Notes: generated from the sequence alone by a model not told the origin. 64,000 nt of DNA from Aaosphaeria pasadenensis (GCA_022813625.1 JAKLMB010000023.1:496001-560000); one strand, 5' to 3'. Positions 19,534 to 32,406 are shown, counted from the stretch's first letter. A program made the numbers and translations.

Positions 19534-22500
19534 TCAAGACAGAAGGGCACGATCGATGAGAGCACGAAGCTTCATCAGTTCAGCGCGTTTCTCTTCTGTC
19601 AAAGGTGGAGGACCTGCGGTTGAGATAGCTGTGACAACCTCATCGGGAGCTTCGGCCTGTTTCACTAGAGTTAGCGATGATCAAACATTACAAGTGGGGC
19701 ATAGGGGTCGTACCGTGAGACTAAGGTAAAGAGCGTCAACACTTGTTTCGTTGAGACCTATATCCGTCTCTTTGTTTGCGAGCTGAGCAAGGTGCAGTGC
19801 AGCCTGTTGTTGCTGGATCGGGCGAGCGGCAAACTGTTGTTGAGAAGCCCTGCGCTTCGCGGCCTGCTTGGCGGCTCGACGCTCCTCCATCTGCGTCTCA
19901 TAGCGGTTGCTGGATGATATTAGCCAAAAGTTCTGATGGAATGCACGAGAAAACATACTGTTTGACTTTGTCAATGAAATCAAGGATGACTCCCTTTTCA
20001 GGTATACGAAAAGTCTTGGAGTTGAGGTCCTCGAACACGTAATTGCCCTCGCCGTCAGTATCGTCATCGGGGTCATTGATGATCTCGATAAGCCCGTTGT
20101 TACGAATGCCGCGCGAAAAGGTTGGCTCGATCAGGGAGGCCTTCTTTGGCCGCCTAACCTTGCGCGAGACTCGGTCATCCAAATCCACATCGACCATGAC
20201 AATGTCATCATCAGACTCGATGTGATTCAGATCTTGCTGCTTCAGTTGACCACTGCGCAAGTCATGATCGACGTGGCGCGGGCATTTCCACGCGTCACGA
20301 GTCGATGACTCCAGGCTGATGTGTGGAGGATTGGCAAGTGGCGGATCACAACAGTCCAAGTGCCAGTGCGAGTCACAGAAGTCACATTTGAGCATCTGGC
20401 GTTTGCCGGAGGAAGACTTGCCACACTGTACGCAGAGCAGGATCTTCTGGTCGTTATCGTGCGTCTTGAGATAATCTGGCCTCTGGTAGCCGTAGCCGCT
20501 GTTCCTTGGTCTGTTCTTGATCAGCGTGATTCTTGGCGCAATAAAAGTCGGACTTACAGGGGGAACTTCTTGATCTCTTCATAGTAGGAGCCATCATCTC
20601 GCGCAGTAACTCCATCAAAGAAGATCTGAATCTCTTTAGGGAGCGCGAAGGAACGTGCGTTCGTGTTCTCGAGTCGCTTGAATAGCGGACCTAGGATCGT
20701 GAAGTTCTCGATGGGAGAGTCATCCACGTGTTTCACCTTCGGGCTGCACTCGTAGCAAAGGAATGAGCCATCTGGAGGCTCAACCCGAGGCGGATCGCAA
20801 CAGAGATAATGAAAAACGCGTGGGCATCCGTCGCAACAAACAAATTCGCCCGCGCCTTTACAGGCGGCACAGAAGTCGTCGCTATCTTGTGGCGAGGCCT
20901 GACATGGAGTTAATGGAGGGGACAAAGTAGATCTCGGAGGTGTTATGGGCAGTTTGAGAGGTGTGATGTGCCTAGAGAGAAGCATGTGTGATGGAAAGGG
21001 GGAAATGTGGAAATTGTTGTTGATGATGGTTGTGGTGGAAGAAGAAGGGAGGATTTGGTTGGGTGCGGCCGGAATTTGAGTGGAACTTACTGGATCATTG
21101 TCATCAGGCCCCGACTGTCTCGAACCGCCACCGCCCGTATGTGCAATACCTGCGATAGGCCCATCTCGGTTCTTCACTGGCCTGTGTACACATGTCGGAT
21201 TAGCAAAAATACTTTCAGCGAAATAGTTTGAGTGCGATGAAAACACATGCAGATGCCTGCAAACACGTAGCCCACGCTGAGTCGACACTTGTCACCCTGC
21301 ACCTGAAACGAGTACAGTCATAGCCCACAGGCCTTGGTGACAAAAACACAGACTAAACGCGTCTGCATACAGTGAAAAGGAAAGAGTACTTACGATCGCT
21401 TCGTTCTGGCTGCCTGGCCATTGTTGAGCTTCAAACGCTTCGTAGTAGGTGGTACGAAGGCAGGTGTGGAGGGACGCGTCGTCGCGGCAGAGCCGGGCTG
21501 CGGTGATGGGAGCCTGGAGGTATCCTCTCGAAGGCGCTTTCCAGCCTGGAGATTCAGTCCTCGCGGCCCGCGACCTGAGCGACGTTTCTCCTTTTCTTTG
21601 ATGGGCGGTCCTACGGCAATTTGAGATTCGGTGAGCGACTCCGTGTCTAGCATCTCGTCTTCGACTCGAACATCGGCTTCGTTTCGAACGTCAGACAAGG
21701 GAGCCTCCTTCTGGTCGTGTTGTCGAAAGAGCTGTGCCAAAAACAACTCTTCTCGCTTTCTCCACATATTGTGCTCTTCTACAATCTCTTCTTTGGTGAG
21801 CGGTGCCTTTCGCTCAGGCTTCCCGAAAGGCTTTGCGGAGTTGGCTCTGGACTTCTTGCCAACACGCGCGCCCTGTGTCTGCTTGACCTTTCTCGAAGCC
21901 GCAGTGCCATTACTTTTGGCTGTCGAGTTGGTGGTAAGGCGAATAGGTTCAGGTGACCCGTTTTGCACGATCTCTTCATTAACATCGGATAGGTCGGAGT
22001 CGCTGTTCATGACCGAATCTGGAGGATTGCCATTAGGCGTCGGGGCCTTGGAGGAGGCTCCCGCATCTGCATCTGAGCCCAGAGCCGGCGAACTAGTCCC
22101 GTTGGTAGCGCGGAGTTTGCGCGGTGATTTTGAGTTCATACGAGTCGGCAGTGGTGAAGGTGACTGTTTGGGGGGGATGACCGGCGCAGAGGAAAGTAGG
22201 TGGGGCTTAGCCTGAGAATCACCCGCCATAGCGACTGTGTCTTCGTTGAGCAAAGAGTCATCGCTCATGCTGATATCGCGAGTATGTGACGTCTTTTGGC
22301 GCTTGGAGTGAGGACGGCCTTCTGACGACTTTTCCAGAGTCTTCCGTGGCTGCTTCTCCCTTTGTGCGCGATTGTAGCGCTTTTTGGCGTCTTTGATGTA
22401 CTGGCGAAAATCTGCGGTGTGCTTTGGCGTGGCGTTTTGTCGAATGATAGAATCCATGATCTCGTAGAGATAATGATTAGATTTGGACTCTTGTTCCATT

Positions 22501-23222
22501 TCGCGCAGGGCTGTTTCAATAGGCAATTTCCCGTTTTGGCGCGCACGGCTGACAGCCTCATTGACCACAATCGTGAGTCGTTGCCTTGCAGCGTCCATGT
22601 CGCCGGCTGAAGCCGCTGCCAGTGTAGCTTGCATTGTTGGCGGGCTGTTTATAGCGGTCGAAGGCCGTGACGTTCCGTTTTTCACAGGTGTCCTCCCGGT
22701 GGCTGGGGTTTTGCTTTGTACCGGTGTCTTGCCCCTTGTGGGAGTTTTGCCTGTTGGCGTCTTCGCCTTGCTCTTCTTGGGAATATAATCATCGTCCTCT
22801 TCTTCCTCTTCAACTTGGTATTTGGGTGTGGCATCATCCTCCTCTTCTTGTCGCTCCGAGTCTTCCTGCTCGAGCTCCCTGGCTGGCGTCATCTCCGGCG
22901 TTGACACACCTTCCTCACCGACACCCAAAGTCCCATTCCTGCCGAAGCTCAGACGTGCGGAAGGATAGCCGTCAAGCGCGCGCGTTCGCTGCTTGACTTT
23001 TGCAGAGGGACCGACGCCTAGGGGGCTCATGCCTTGGAGGACGCCGTGGCGGGCGAAGCCGTGATCTTCGAATGAAGGAGTGGGTTTTTGGACGGGAGGT
23101 TCAATCCATGAGTCGAGTGAGCTCTGGCCCTTTGATCTCTTAGAATCCGAGGAGGGAGCGGGCGTGTCTGGTGCGTTGCTGGGGGTACTGGTTCGACTGG
23201 GTCTCTGACGGAGGGCCGGCAT
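19534..23222 (-). CDS. RCO1: Rco1-like PHD-finger subunit of the Rpd3S histone deacetylase
   Basis: Six exons (21394-23222, 21091-21181, 20558-20898, 19959-20510, 19714-19909, 19534-19656) give 1043 aa. Introns are 212, 192, 47, 49 and 57 nt. Rco1 with Eaf3 directs Rpd3S to H3K36-methylated gene bodies to suppress internal transcription. The first about 600 residues are disordered, with KTPTGKTPTRGKTPVQ-type T-P repeats and acidic runs. A PHD finger lies around residues 650-695 (CAACKGAGEFVCCDGCPRVF, ending CYEC). A second, extended PHD lies around 775-830 (CVQCGKSSSGKRQMLKCDFC, WHLDCCDPPL). The C-terminus contains an Arg/Gln-rich helix (YETQMEERRAAKQAAKRRA) and the conserved end PPPLTEEKRAELMKLRALID. 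The two long introns around exon 2 are the least certain joins. Confidence 0.9.
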
Positions 23223-24283
23223 GGTGATGGAAGCACTGCGACATTGTCAGCGCGTCATTCCGCGAATATTGTGAGTTTAATACTTACCACGCGTACTATC
23301 TGGAAAATTCACGCGCAGACAGCTCCGACAATGCGTGCCCGCCGTGGCGCGGGTGGTTGGTCGAGTCGGTGTTGGTGGGTGATTGAGAGAGGAAGATCGA
23401 AGTTCTCGAGAAATTGGCGATCCAACCTCCGGGGGTCCGCCCTAGCTCACCTCCAACAATGCGACGCACGATGTTGGTGGGCGAAAGCGAATAAATGAAT
23501 GATTCGGTAAGTATTGATTTAGTAAGTATAATGGATATAACTGCAATCTGCGACGATCTGGTCTTTTTGATTTTGTCGAGCGAGGGCGGCGTGGTTGTCG
23601 TGGTCAGGGGACGGCGGCGACGGAGGAGGAGGGACTTTATCTACTTGCCCACAGCTTCACATTCACTTCACTCACCGCGGTGAACGCAAAATTTTTGTGG
23701 AGAAGGAACAATACGATCAGAAATCTTTCTATTCATCGTCTCCTTCTATTGTCTTCTATTGATCTACGCCTGCAAATTTTTGGTCTCCCACACTTTTGCA
23801 GCCCCCTGAATGACTTTGTCACGAGAAGCAGATGTCGCTCCTGCGCTGTGGGAGCATCTATTTACGGAGAAGAGCGCGCAACGTGAACAGCTTCACTAAG
23901 TATAGGATGTTTTCTTTATCTGCTTCACGCCGCAATATACCCTACCGGGTTTTCTTTCACATGGTTATCGGTCTGACGCTCAGTCATAAATCAGCACTTC
24001 AAAATAACAATCATAGAGATAGGTGGTGAAGGACGGCACAGTGACGATTGAATTTTTGAGATTTTCTAGTACCGCTTTCTGTCTGCTTTTCAACTGTAGT
24101 TTGCCCTCTCAGTCAACCCTTACCGAAGCAATGATGGATGGGGGAGGGGTTGATATGATGTTTGCTTCCTGTTTGGCCCAATGGCAACCTAGTGTCGGGA
24201 AGGTACATCTGATACCAGGAAAATGGAGCTATTCAAGATTTTTGTGTAACGATCCTTCAAGTCTTTCTCGCGACTTTGCGATC
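23223..24283. other. Intergenic, Rco1 promoter side
   Basis: This 1.06-kb gap separates Rco1 (start at its left end, minus strand) from the 3' end of the EBP1-like gene. It should contain the Rco1 promoter and leader. No coding frame or RNA gene is recognised. Confidence 0.5.
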
Positions 24284-25930
24284 TTACTCTTCGTCACTCT
24301 CAGCCTCCTCCGCCTCGCCGCTGGCCTTCTTGGCTGGCTTCTTCTTCTTCTTGTTGGTCTTCTTCTTGGTTGCGGTCTTGCCGATAGGTTGCTCGAGAAT
24401 CTTTAGGATCTCCTCGTCCTCAATCTTCTTGTCGGTCTTGTACTTAGAGAGATCCAAGGCAGGAGGGGCAGCCAGACGGGTGATACCGTTCTTGGTGATG
24501 GCTTGAATGAAGTCAGTGACAGTCCATGATGCAAATATTGACGGGAAGAAAAAAAGAGGGGAAAAGACATGGCACACGCATCGCGGAGCCTCACAGATGC
24601 CAGTTGACTTGCCGCCATGTCCAAAACTATCGTCCCTCAGGGGTATTGGAATGCAAATAATGACTTACCGATGGTAGTGAAAAGTCTTGCAACGGGATCG
24701 TTGTTCTTGTCACCAACGACCTCATATTGACGGATGACGCCTCCACGGACGCACTCGACGACACCGACCTTTGCGGCCTTCTCGTCCTCAAGCTGCCTCA
24801 AGCTGAAGGGGAAGTTGCTGAACTTCTTGACGACCTCGGACAAGAAAGCTCTTGAAGTGGGTCGCTTCAGACCGAAGGTAGTAGCGGTACGGCGGTGAAG
24901 GGTTGCGCGGTTGTTGAGGGTCTTGACCTTTCCACTGCCCAAGCTGACGCCCATCTCGACACCCCAAACCTCGCCGACCTCAGGAAGTCCCTCTCCCTTG
25001 ACACCCTCGCTGGGGGCAAGGATGATCTTCTTCTTAGCCTCGATCTCGTTGCGCTCGAACAGCCAGATGGTGGTGCTCTCGACGAGGTTGCAGTCATATG
25101 CGGCGACGACCTTCTCGAGCAATTGGGTGATCTTGCCCTGGGAAGCTTGCTTCTGAGTAGCGGCCTTCTTCTGCTCCTCCTCGGTACCGGAAGTAACCAA
25201 GCCAGGAGGAAGCATCAATCGGAGGAGGAGCTCGTTGGCGTAGTATGTAGCCAAAGCAAGGTCGGCCTGCCTTCCAGTGACCTCGTCGGCAGCGCCAACA
25301 ATGACGGTATCACAGACAATGGCGGGGAATCCATCGATCTGGGCTCCAAGCTGGATCTTGATGGCCTCGCCCTCCTTCAGGGTGGTCGCGGCTTCCTCGG
25401 CGTCCGACTTGATCGGGGTGTATGGGGTGATGTAGGAGCTGGGGGAGATGGTTGTGCAGTGGCCGATACCCTTGGACACCTTCTTTCCCTTGTAGACCTT
25501 GGAAACCTCCTCCTCGATGAGCTTGTCGCCGCGCTCGCAAAGCTCAACGATGTTCTCGCCCTCCTTCAACCATCCTACTCGAGGTCAGTCTTTGTCTAGC
25601 GGCGGCAACGTCGGACGCGACCAATGCGCGTGTGTACGGCGTGTTACGCACCTGAGACCTCTTGCAGGACCTTCTGAGAAATTTGGGCGGCTACCTTGTA
25701 CTTGGTGAGAGTATCAGGGTTGTTGAGGGTGTAGTCTATAGGACGCTGGTTAGCAGCAGCTCAATCTCACTTGACGTAGGCAGATTTGAGCTTGTCGTGT
25801 GCGAAAATCGACCCACAGAAGGGTGAAGAGCTCAATAATCGACCTGCAGCGTCGTACTCGAGCAACATCCATCTCACCTGAAGGGAATGGGGGGAGAAGA
25901 CGTACCAATGGTTGCTGCGTCGTCTGCCAT
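24284..25930 (-). CDS. EBP1/PA2G4-like protein (methionine-aminopeptidase fold, probably inactive)
   Basis: Four exons (25906-25930, 25652-25735, 24669-25574, 24284-24501) give 410 aa. The start exon is only 25 nt (MADDAATI) and is followed by a 170-nt intron; the others are 77 and 167 nt. The family (human PA2G4/EBP1, fission yeast cdb4) has the creatinase fold of methionine aminopeptidase 2 but lacks its metal ligands. It associates with ribosomes and rRNA, with roles in growth control. Visible blocks are LKEGENIVELCERGDKLIEE, KVSKGIGHCTTISPSSYITP, EAIKIQLGAQIDGFPAIVCD and FSNFPFSLRQL. The C-terminus has a Lys-rich tail (KTATKKKTNKKKKKPAKK) then an acidic end, as in EBP1. A spliced join TTI-AITKNGITRL removes an unlike segment. 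Confidence 0.92.
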
Positions 25931-27008
25931 CTTGAACCTATCGATGATTATTTTTGGATTGGCTCAGAATGGAGGGATTGAGAAGGAGAGAGAGGCACTC
26001 GAGTCGAGGGAGGTAAACGTACGAGTATGGCAGTGGTGGATTTGCTCTAACGTCAAAATGCGACCCCGCCGCGGGGTGGGCCGTTAATTGCTATTCTCGC
26101 TTGGTAAAAGACCAATGACCGCATCCCTTTCATTACGAGCTTCCTCACCTGCTTCATTCACGATTCAATCTACGAGTATTCTATTCATCCCGTTCCTGGA
26201 GAGCAGCAAGCGGCAACTACAGACAAAAGTATTCATACCTAGCATCTGATTCCCTTCCCAGTTCCGATATCGTGTCCTTCTGTTTTTGTTACTATGCACT
26301 GCAAACGTGCCAATCGATCCCATACCGGATTCGCTCTAGAACCATTTGATCCATACGCCAATGACGTCGTTCCCACTGTGGGAACAAGACTCGAACTTCT
26401 CCCGAGGTTTGCTATGAGTACAATGTTGACATACCATGCATATTTGGTGTTGGAGGCTTCCATGAACCATGATCTCCAGCATCATTACGTGGTGCTGAAG
26501 AAGAAATAGCCCGGTCGGAGTTCTTCCTAAGCGTGAAGCAGTAGTGCCTCCAACCCCAATTGTATCACATTATCCGAAAACGTATCTTTAATGCTGTCAA
26601 GGGATTGTTCATGATTATCGGTTTTTGCTAGTCAATTATATGATGCTTACACTAGTATAATTCTTTATTAAGCACTGCACCGACGAGGTGCTGCTCTAAG
26701 TGAGGATTTACTGTAGGAATGTGTCCGATTGTATTGCAGGAGAGCGTTGGCAAGGAGTGATAATGCTAGACACATGTTAATTGATTGCTACCTGGGTTTG
26801 AATGATGCGTATTAAAGACATGTGAAGATGTAGAAAGTTGACATAATTTAAATATAAAACCGGGTATATAATTCTACTAATAATAGTGAACGATTATACT
26901 ATATTTTAGTGTTATCAGAATCCTCAAATATCTTCTAGCTCTTCCCAAATGCCGTATGATGTTCGTAGAAATGGAATTTTATTTTATTCACCTTCACCCT
27001 CTCTTGAT
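25931..27008. other. Intergenic, 1.1 kb, AT-rich right half
   Basis: The left part should contain the EBP1-like promoter (minus strand). A perfect inverted repeat with 8-bp arms, GTTCCCAC-T-GTGGGAAC, lies at 26369-26385 next to TGACGTC (26362-26368). From about 26570 to 26980 the DNA becomes distinctly AT-rich. No gene is seen. Confidence 0.5.
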
Positions 27009-27979
27009 CTAATCGGCCAAGAACACGTCCGCGGTAACCATCCTATGGTCACTAAGAATAACCCCATCATCATGTACGTTGGGCAAGACCGCAGTTCCCT
27101 GAACCCCCCATAGACTTGATGCTCTCGGGCCAATAAAGATGTGGTCGAGGACGGCCTTGGGCTCACTAGGTGCGAATCCCGTGAAAGTAACCTCGTTGCC
27201 GTACTTCCACTGCGCGCTGTCTTTCGCGTCCTGGAGCAAGCTGTCCTGGGCGTTGAGGGTTTGGTAGGCCGTGTCGCTCATTTCTGAGTTGAGGTCGCCG
27301 GCGAGGAAGACGGGGATGGGTGATGTTGCGTTGCCTTCCAGCTGGTCGACTATCTTCAAGATGAGCTTTGCGCTCTCGGTTCTGCTGGTTACGCCCACGT
27401 TGTCAAAGTGTGCTGGAGGTCATGGTTAGTTGTTTTATCTTTCTATGGGTATATGTCAGATCATATGATGAACGTTTACTCACTGGACATGGCGACTACT
27501 TGTTTCTGCGAGGCTTGGTGCGTGAAACGGCCAACGGTGACGATCCTGACACTGCTCGCATCCCAGCCCTTGCCTGGTTGATCTGGGTTCTCGGAGAGCC
27601 ACTTCGTCGTCCAGTCGTCCAACTTCCATACTGATGGACGGTAGATGATCGGTGCGTACTCTCCACTCTCCTTTCCATCATCTCTGCCGACGCCAATGAA
27701 TGCCCATTCCGAACCGAGACCATCCATAACGTCTGTGAGCTGGTGGTGCAGTGCTTCTTGCAAACATATGAACGATTCCGGGATGGATGCAGTATTGAAG
27801 TGCAACTGGTTAAGAACGTAGGGCTTCCGCTCTGACCATGGCTTCTCACCTTCGGAGGTCTTGCCTGGATCATATCGTATGTTGTGGGATATCAATCGGA
27901 CTGGAACTTTGGCCTGTGCCATCATTGCCCAAGAAAGTAGAAGAGTCGCAAGTAGTTGAGGGTAAGTTGGGAGCATCAT
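27009..27979 (-). CDS. Secreted endonuclease/exonuclease/phosphatase family protein
   Basis: Two exons, 27484-27979 and 27009-27412, with a 71-nt intron (27413-27483), encode 299 aa. Residues 1-23 (MMLPTYPQLLATLLLSWAMM...) form a signal peptide ending in AQA-K. The catalytic fold of the DNase I/inositol-phosphatase superfamily is visible: the metal-site Asn in LISHNIRYD, the Glu in FICLQEAL, ALDHIF-like VLDHIFIG, AGDLNSEMSD, and the Asp/His pair in LSDHRMVTAD. The intron restores VVAMSTHFDNVG, containing the expected THFD motif. The substrate is unknown. Extracellular members of this type act on phosphodiesters or phosphoesters. The upstream region has a 12-bp tandem repeat. Confidence 0.9.
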
Positions 27980-28546
27980 GCTGATCTCGTTTCGGTTTAG
28001 TAGATCCGGGGTTCGTTAAGGAAAGACACGTGATGGGATGAACACCAAGAATGGTAAACGAAAGTGTAAACGAAAGTGTGAACGAAAGTATGAACGAGGG
28101 AATGAAAGGAAAGAAAAAGATGCAATTGAACTGGAATAATCGTGCTGCTGCTCTTTTAACATACTTCCATCGCAGTGGTTCAAGTAATCTTCAAAAGCAC
28201 ATCAACTCCCTCAGTGGGAAATACCCAAACACCATTCATCCTAGCAGGCTCTCCTGTTTCCAAAATTAGAGAGCGGACAAATCAAACGCCGGTGTTGTAA
28301 CACGCTTTCCTCCCTTGCTCCGTAACGAATACCAGAATGCGCTTAAATAATTTGTACATATTAGTACTGAGCTGAAGCAGCGTTTTGTGTTGCGGACGTC
28401 GAACGCATTGAAAGCAGATGAACCAATCCAGTGACCGTGTATTATTTATTTTCCTAGGCCACGCAATACGTAGTTTACAAGGAAGCATGGATGGACTGTT
28501 CCAAATTTCAAGAGCTAGAGAGCAAGGTCCAGTCCGGTCTGACCGG
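27980..28546. other. Intergenic with tandem repeat
   Basis: The region separates the secreted EEP gene from the SNF5 3' end and contains the 12-bp repeat listed separately. The right half is the probable SNF5 3' untranslated region. No gene is recognised. Confidence 0.5.
28054..28113. repeat. Five degenerate 12-bp tandem units
   Basis: Two exact copies of GTAAACGAAAGT are followed by GTGAACGAAAGT, ATGAACGAGGGA and ATGAAAGGAAAG, a decaying tandem array of period 12. It ends about 75 bp upstream of the EEP gene start, inside its likely promoter or leader. Because 12 is a multiple of three, a short plus-strand frame reads VNES repeats, but I do not think this is a gene. Confidence 0.85.
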
Positions 28547-31081
28547 CTATGATGCGCTTGCTTTGTTTGTGCGCTTGTCAACACTGGCTCTATGCTGTCG
28601 ATTCTTCAAATGAACCTCGAAATTGTCGGCCGTCAAACCAGGTCCAGCTGAATATAATTTGCCCGGACAATCAATACAGCGGATGCGGGGGCAATATAGC
28701 GATTTGAGATGTGCAGGTAGAGGTGCTTTGGCGTTCAATGTGTCCACTTTGACATTGCTACCACTTTCCGGGTTAACAATGTAGTAGCGCATTGTTGATT
28801 CAAAATTATCATTGGGGTATGTTTTCCGCAGCTTGGTAAGAGCATTTTGGAGCCACGATGGTGGAGGGGCCTATTCGAGGTTAGCTTCCCATTGCATGTC
28901 GGACTTCATTTGACAAATGCTTACCGGTGTCGTTCCGGGCACCACAGGCCATGGCGCATCGGCTCGTCCATCAGCATCGTACTTCCATTGCTGTTGTGAT
29001 TGGGGAGCAGGAGTAGGTGTAGATGGGGGTTTTGGTGAAGTTTCGGCCGGGGTAGCAGGTTCTGCTGGAGTAGAGTGCGCAGGCAAGGCGGGGGAGGGCG
29101 GGGGAGGCATTGAACTTGCACCAGGAGTACTCCTTGCTGGTGCGGGAGTTGACGCCATCTTCGGGGTGCTCGATGAGGATGCTCTTGCAAAGGCTTTCGG
29201 GTTCGCCAGGTATTCGCGGAATTTCTTCGAGTTGATACGCAACTTTACGATCAAGGAGGTTGACTCGGAAACACTCTCCTCTCTTGCTTCGTATCGCAGC
29301 GCCCTTGACGAAGCTCGAGGCTCCACTTGAATATTAGAGACTTCAGGCGTCGCGGACCTGCCCATGGCATTCCGCATCGCGACCTGTGCTGCACTCGCCG
29401 CACCACGCATTCCGCGTGTACGAGCAGTACCGCCAGTGAGCTGTGAGGGTGCTGGAGATTCAGGTGCGGAATCGTCGCTATCGGAATCATCGCTCTCTTC
29501 ATCTGCGCCTCGGCCTGGGCGGTTCCCGGGTTTCTTCGACCTGGAGACCTTGAAGGTTTGGCTAGTCTCGATATCCTCAGCAGCTCCAGGTAGGACAGAG
29601 GACACGATCAGACTGCGGACTGTTCGCTGTCTATCCTTGAGATCGGGCAATGCAGGACCTCCTCGTCTGTTGACAGATCGTTTCTGTCGGCGCTGTTCGC
29701 GCATGATGGATAGTTCTGCACGCTCGAGCTCAACTTCGCTGAGTTCGTAGAGGTAAGGTTGATAGTCCTTCGCTGATTGCATGGGCCGGAAGACGGAGGG
29801 CAATGGAGATGGTAGGAAATTGTCCCTGATATCCGAATCTTCCACCAATCTCCCGTCAAATGGATGGCCAGTAATGTATAAACTCTTTGTAAACATCTGG
29901 CATTGCTCGCGAATGGAATGGGCGATCGCGGTGGTGAATTCTCCTGATAGGGAAAGATCGGACGCCATTTGCTTAGCGAATTCTTCAGGAGAATTGAGTG
30001 GATTGTTGAGGTCCCATTCGAACTTGTCCACCAATGTATGTTGCCCAATGGTAATGTTAAGCGTTATGGTTATGCGCATTTCGTCATCTTTGTATGCGGA
30101 ATACGGCTGATGGGGGTCGAGGGGTTCGTCTTCGATGTGAGCGTGCGGGTAAAAGTCCTGAAGTTGTTCTAGTATCTCGCGCTCGATCTGCTGTATTAGC
30201 TGCGAACGTAACTCGGTAGGTAATTGAAAGTCTTCAACAAGATTTTCGGCAAATACACGAATGTGAGTAGTACGGTCGTGTAAGTTCCATGTGAATGTGT
30301 CTCGCAATTTGATCTTGTCCAATTCGATGTCAAGCCTGAGCGGGACAAGTTCTTCAATCTGCTCAGCTTGTGCGGCCAATTGTTTCTTATCAAGTCGAGG
30401 CATTGGGGTTGATCTTCGACTGCCAGGCCGCCTAGCATGAATTGGATATTGTACCAATAGGCCTCCCTCCTTTCGATTCGTTACTCCGTTGCCGTAGCCC
30501 ATATATCCGTATCCGAAGAAGGCACCGGGATCCTTTGCGCGCAAAGGGCCGATTTTGTCGCGGTAGTATTGGCAATCGGCGCGTAAACCATCGATGATCG
30601 CATCGGAGCGAGCATTTAGATCATTCAGCGCGGCTGTTCCAAGCAGATCACGCGTTATGTATCTTCGTAAGAGTTGGTCATGGGCACTGGACTGGTCCTC
30701 TTCGGGTGTGGCTTTTGAAGGGGAGTGTGAGGGTTTCCGAGAGCCAGAGCGCGAACGTTTGCGACTGGGCGATGCGCCATTGAGGCCTTCGGCTGGTGCG
30801 GGTGAAGCCATGTTGGATCGTGGTCGTGAGGCTTCGCCTGCGCTGGGTTCGAGGTTCACTCCTGATGCCGCTAAGACAGCCTTTGCTTTTTGCTTTCCCT
30901 CCCGTATAGTCGCGTTATCATCGGTAGTGTTATCGGGTCCATCAACATGGACTGGGTTGTCGAGCTGCTGGACAGCCCCTTCGCCGTTGGCGACGCCGTT
31001 TAGAACGGGAGACGCGCGTGGTGAGGATTCGAGCAACTGGCCAGCGTCAGCGCTCGAGGCTGTGACGGGTGATGGCATCAT
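28547..31081 (-). CDS. SNF5: SWI/SNF-family remodelling subunit SNF5 (SMARCB1)
   Basis: Two exons, 28925-31081 and 28547-28870 (intron 28871-28924, 54 nt), encode 826 aa. SNF5 is a core subunit of SWI/SNF-type nucleosome remodelling complexes. Two SNF5 repeats are clear: about 245-305 (VPLRLDIELDKIKLRDTFTW, LPTELRSQLIQQIEREI) and about 335-405 (ITITLNITIGQHTLVDKFEW, FTTAIAHSIREQCQMFTKSL). Disordered Ser/Pro-rich ends flank them. The last exon adds a conserved fungal C-terminal block, PPPSWLQNALTKLRKTYPND, then a Cys/His motif, CPRIRCIDCPGKLY...NFEVHLKNRQH, which looks like a small zinc-binding unit. The distinction between SNF5 (SWI/SNF) and Sfh1 (RSC) rests on length and this C-terminus, and is likely but not certain. 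Confidence 0.93.
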
Positions 31082-32406
31082 GAGGCGAGGTGGAGTTAAG
31101 GCGCGTGGGAAGATGAAATTCCGTTACAGGCGATTCCTGAACAGAGATGCCCTCGGGCAGGGCCGATGCATGAAGCTACAATGATGGAGAGCTGGTGTTG
31201 CGGCGGTTAGTCGGGGGTGAGGATGAAGGTCGCAACGCGGGTCGCGGACACCCATGCGTGGGAGAAGGGGGCGATGAAGCGACGGGAGCGAGCAGACAAC
31301 ACAGCGCCATCTCAGCAGACAGCAACCATCGCGACGGTCCTCGAAGCTCGATGCGCTCTGGAAATAGGGATAAGGGAGTAGAGGATATAGTACATACCGA
31401 TGGGCTCATGCAAATTGCGCGTCAATACTGGCGAAGGAGGTACCCAGGTACGAGTAAGATCAACCGGTCACGCGGCACTGGGACAACAACGGCGAGAACA
31501 GGCGGGAATATGGGCGTCTCAGGATGAACAGCCTCGCGCCTCTTTTTCTTGCGCGACGGCGGAGGATAAGCTCGGATTGCCGTCGATAATTCGTGGTGCT
31601 TGTCAAAGGGAGAAAGGTTCTGAGGCGCTTCCGAGGAAGTCTCGGCGTTCAGGCGGAACGACCGAATCGATCAAAGGATAACGGATAACCACCAACCAGA
31701 GCCCGATGCTTGGGTTCTGTCTACAGCGGAGCGGACGCTTGAGTGCGCGTGCTTTTTTTTCCTCTTCCTATTCCTGAACCTTGAATTAATTTATTTCCGC
31801 CCTCAGCACCTTGGACTACTTCTGCAGGTCGCAGCGACGCAGTCCTGTTGAAGCACGTGATATGAAGCCAGACAAAACTGTGCACCGCCCTCTCGCCCCC
31901 ATACCAATCGGGTTTAGTGTCTTATCAGCCATGAAGTATTATAATGTACAGAATAGGGGATGGGCCGATAAGTGGACGAGAAATATAAGTAAATGTCGCA
32001 ACTACAACAACAACTGGTAGTCTTCCAAGAGTAAACATGGCATTTTACATACTACAGTGCATTTTGTGTAGTCGACCTTTTTGTGACATTAATCCATCCC
32101 TGATAAGAGAAAGAGACGCTTGCTAATACAGCCTGGAAGAATGGGCCAGGACGCCATGAACCCTTTGACAAGCTGTCGTGAAGAGAAAACGCTAGAGATA
32201 TCAACGGAAGGTATACTGTCCCGAACGGTTGCCTTGAGTATTCGGACGATGATGTTTCTCTCGAGATGCGCACTCGTCCTTACTCTACAGGTTACCATCT
32301 ATCTCCACCGTAAATCAATTGGCGGTGAGACCCATATACTAAAGAAAAGAGAGCAAACCACCACGTCTTCCTCAAAAGTTATGTTAGTGACCAAATCAAG
32401 ACGCAC
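31082..32406. other. Intergenic, SNF5 promoter side
   Basis: This 1.3-kb gap holds the SNF5 promoter and leader at its left (minus strand) and the Vps74 3' region at its right. Short plus-strand frames cover it, but none has family features. No RNA gene is seen. Confidence 0.5.

Noticed and set aside
24895..25599. 234-codon plus-strand ORF opposite the EBP1-like gene
   Set aside because: Antisense to a well conserved coding exon; its Leu/Gly/Asp-rich text is the typical shadow of the minus-strand gene.
26290..26410. tRNA-like GTTCGAG on the minus strand near 26390
   Set aside because: No matching A box or acceptor stem pairing; the nearby hairpin is a simple 17-bp palindrome.
28051..28269. 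72-codon plus-strand ORF with VNES repeats
   Set aside because: Product of a 12-bp non-coding tandem repeat; no continuation into recognisable protein.
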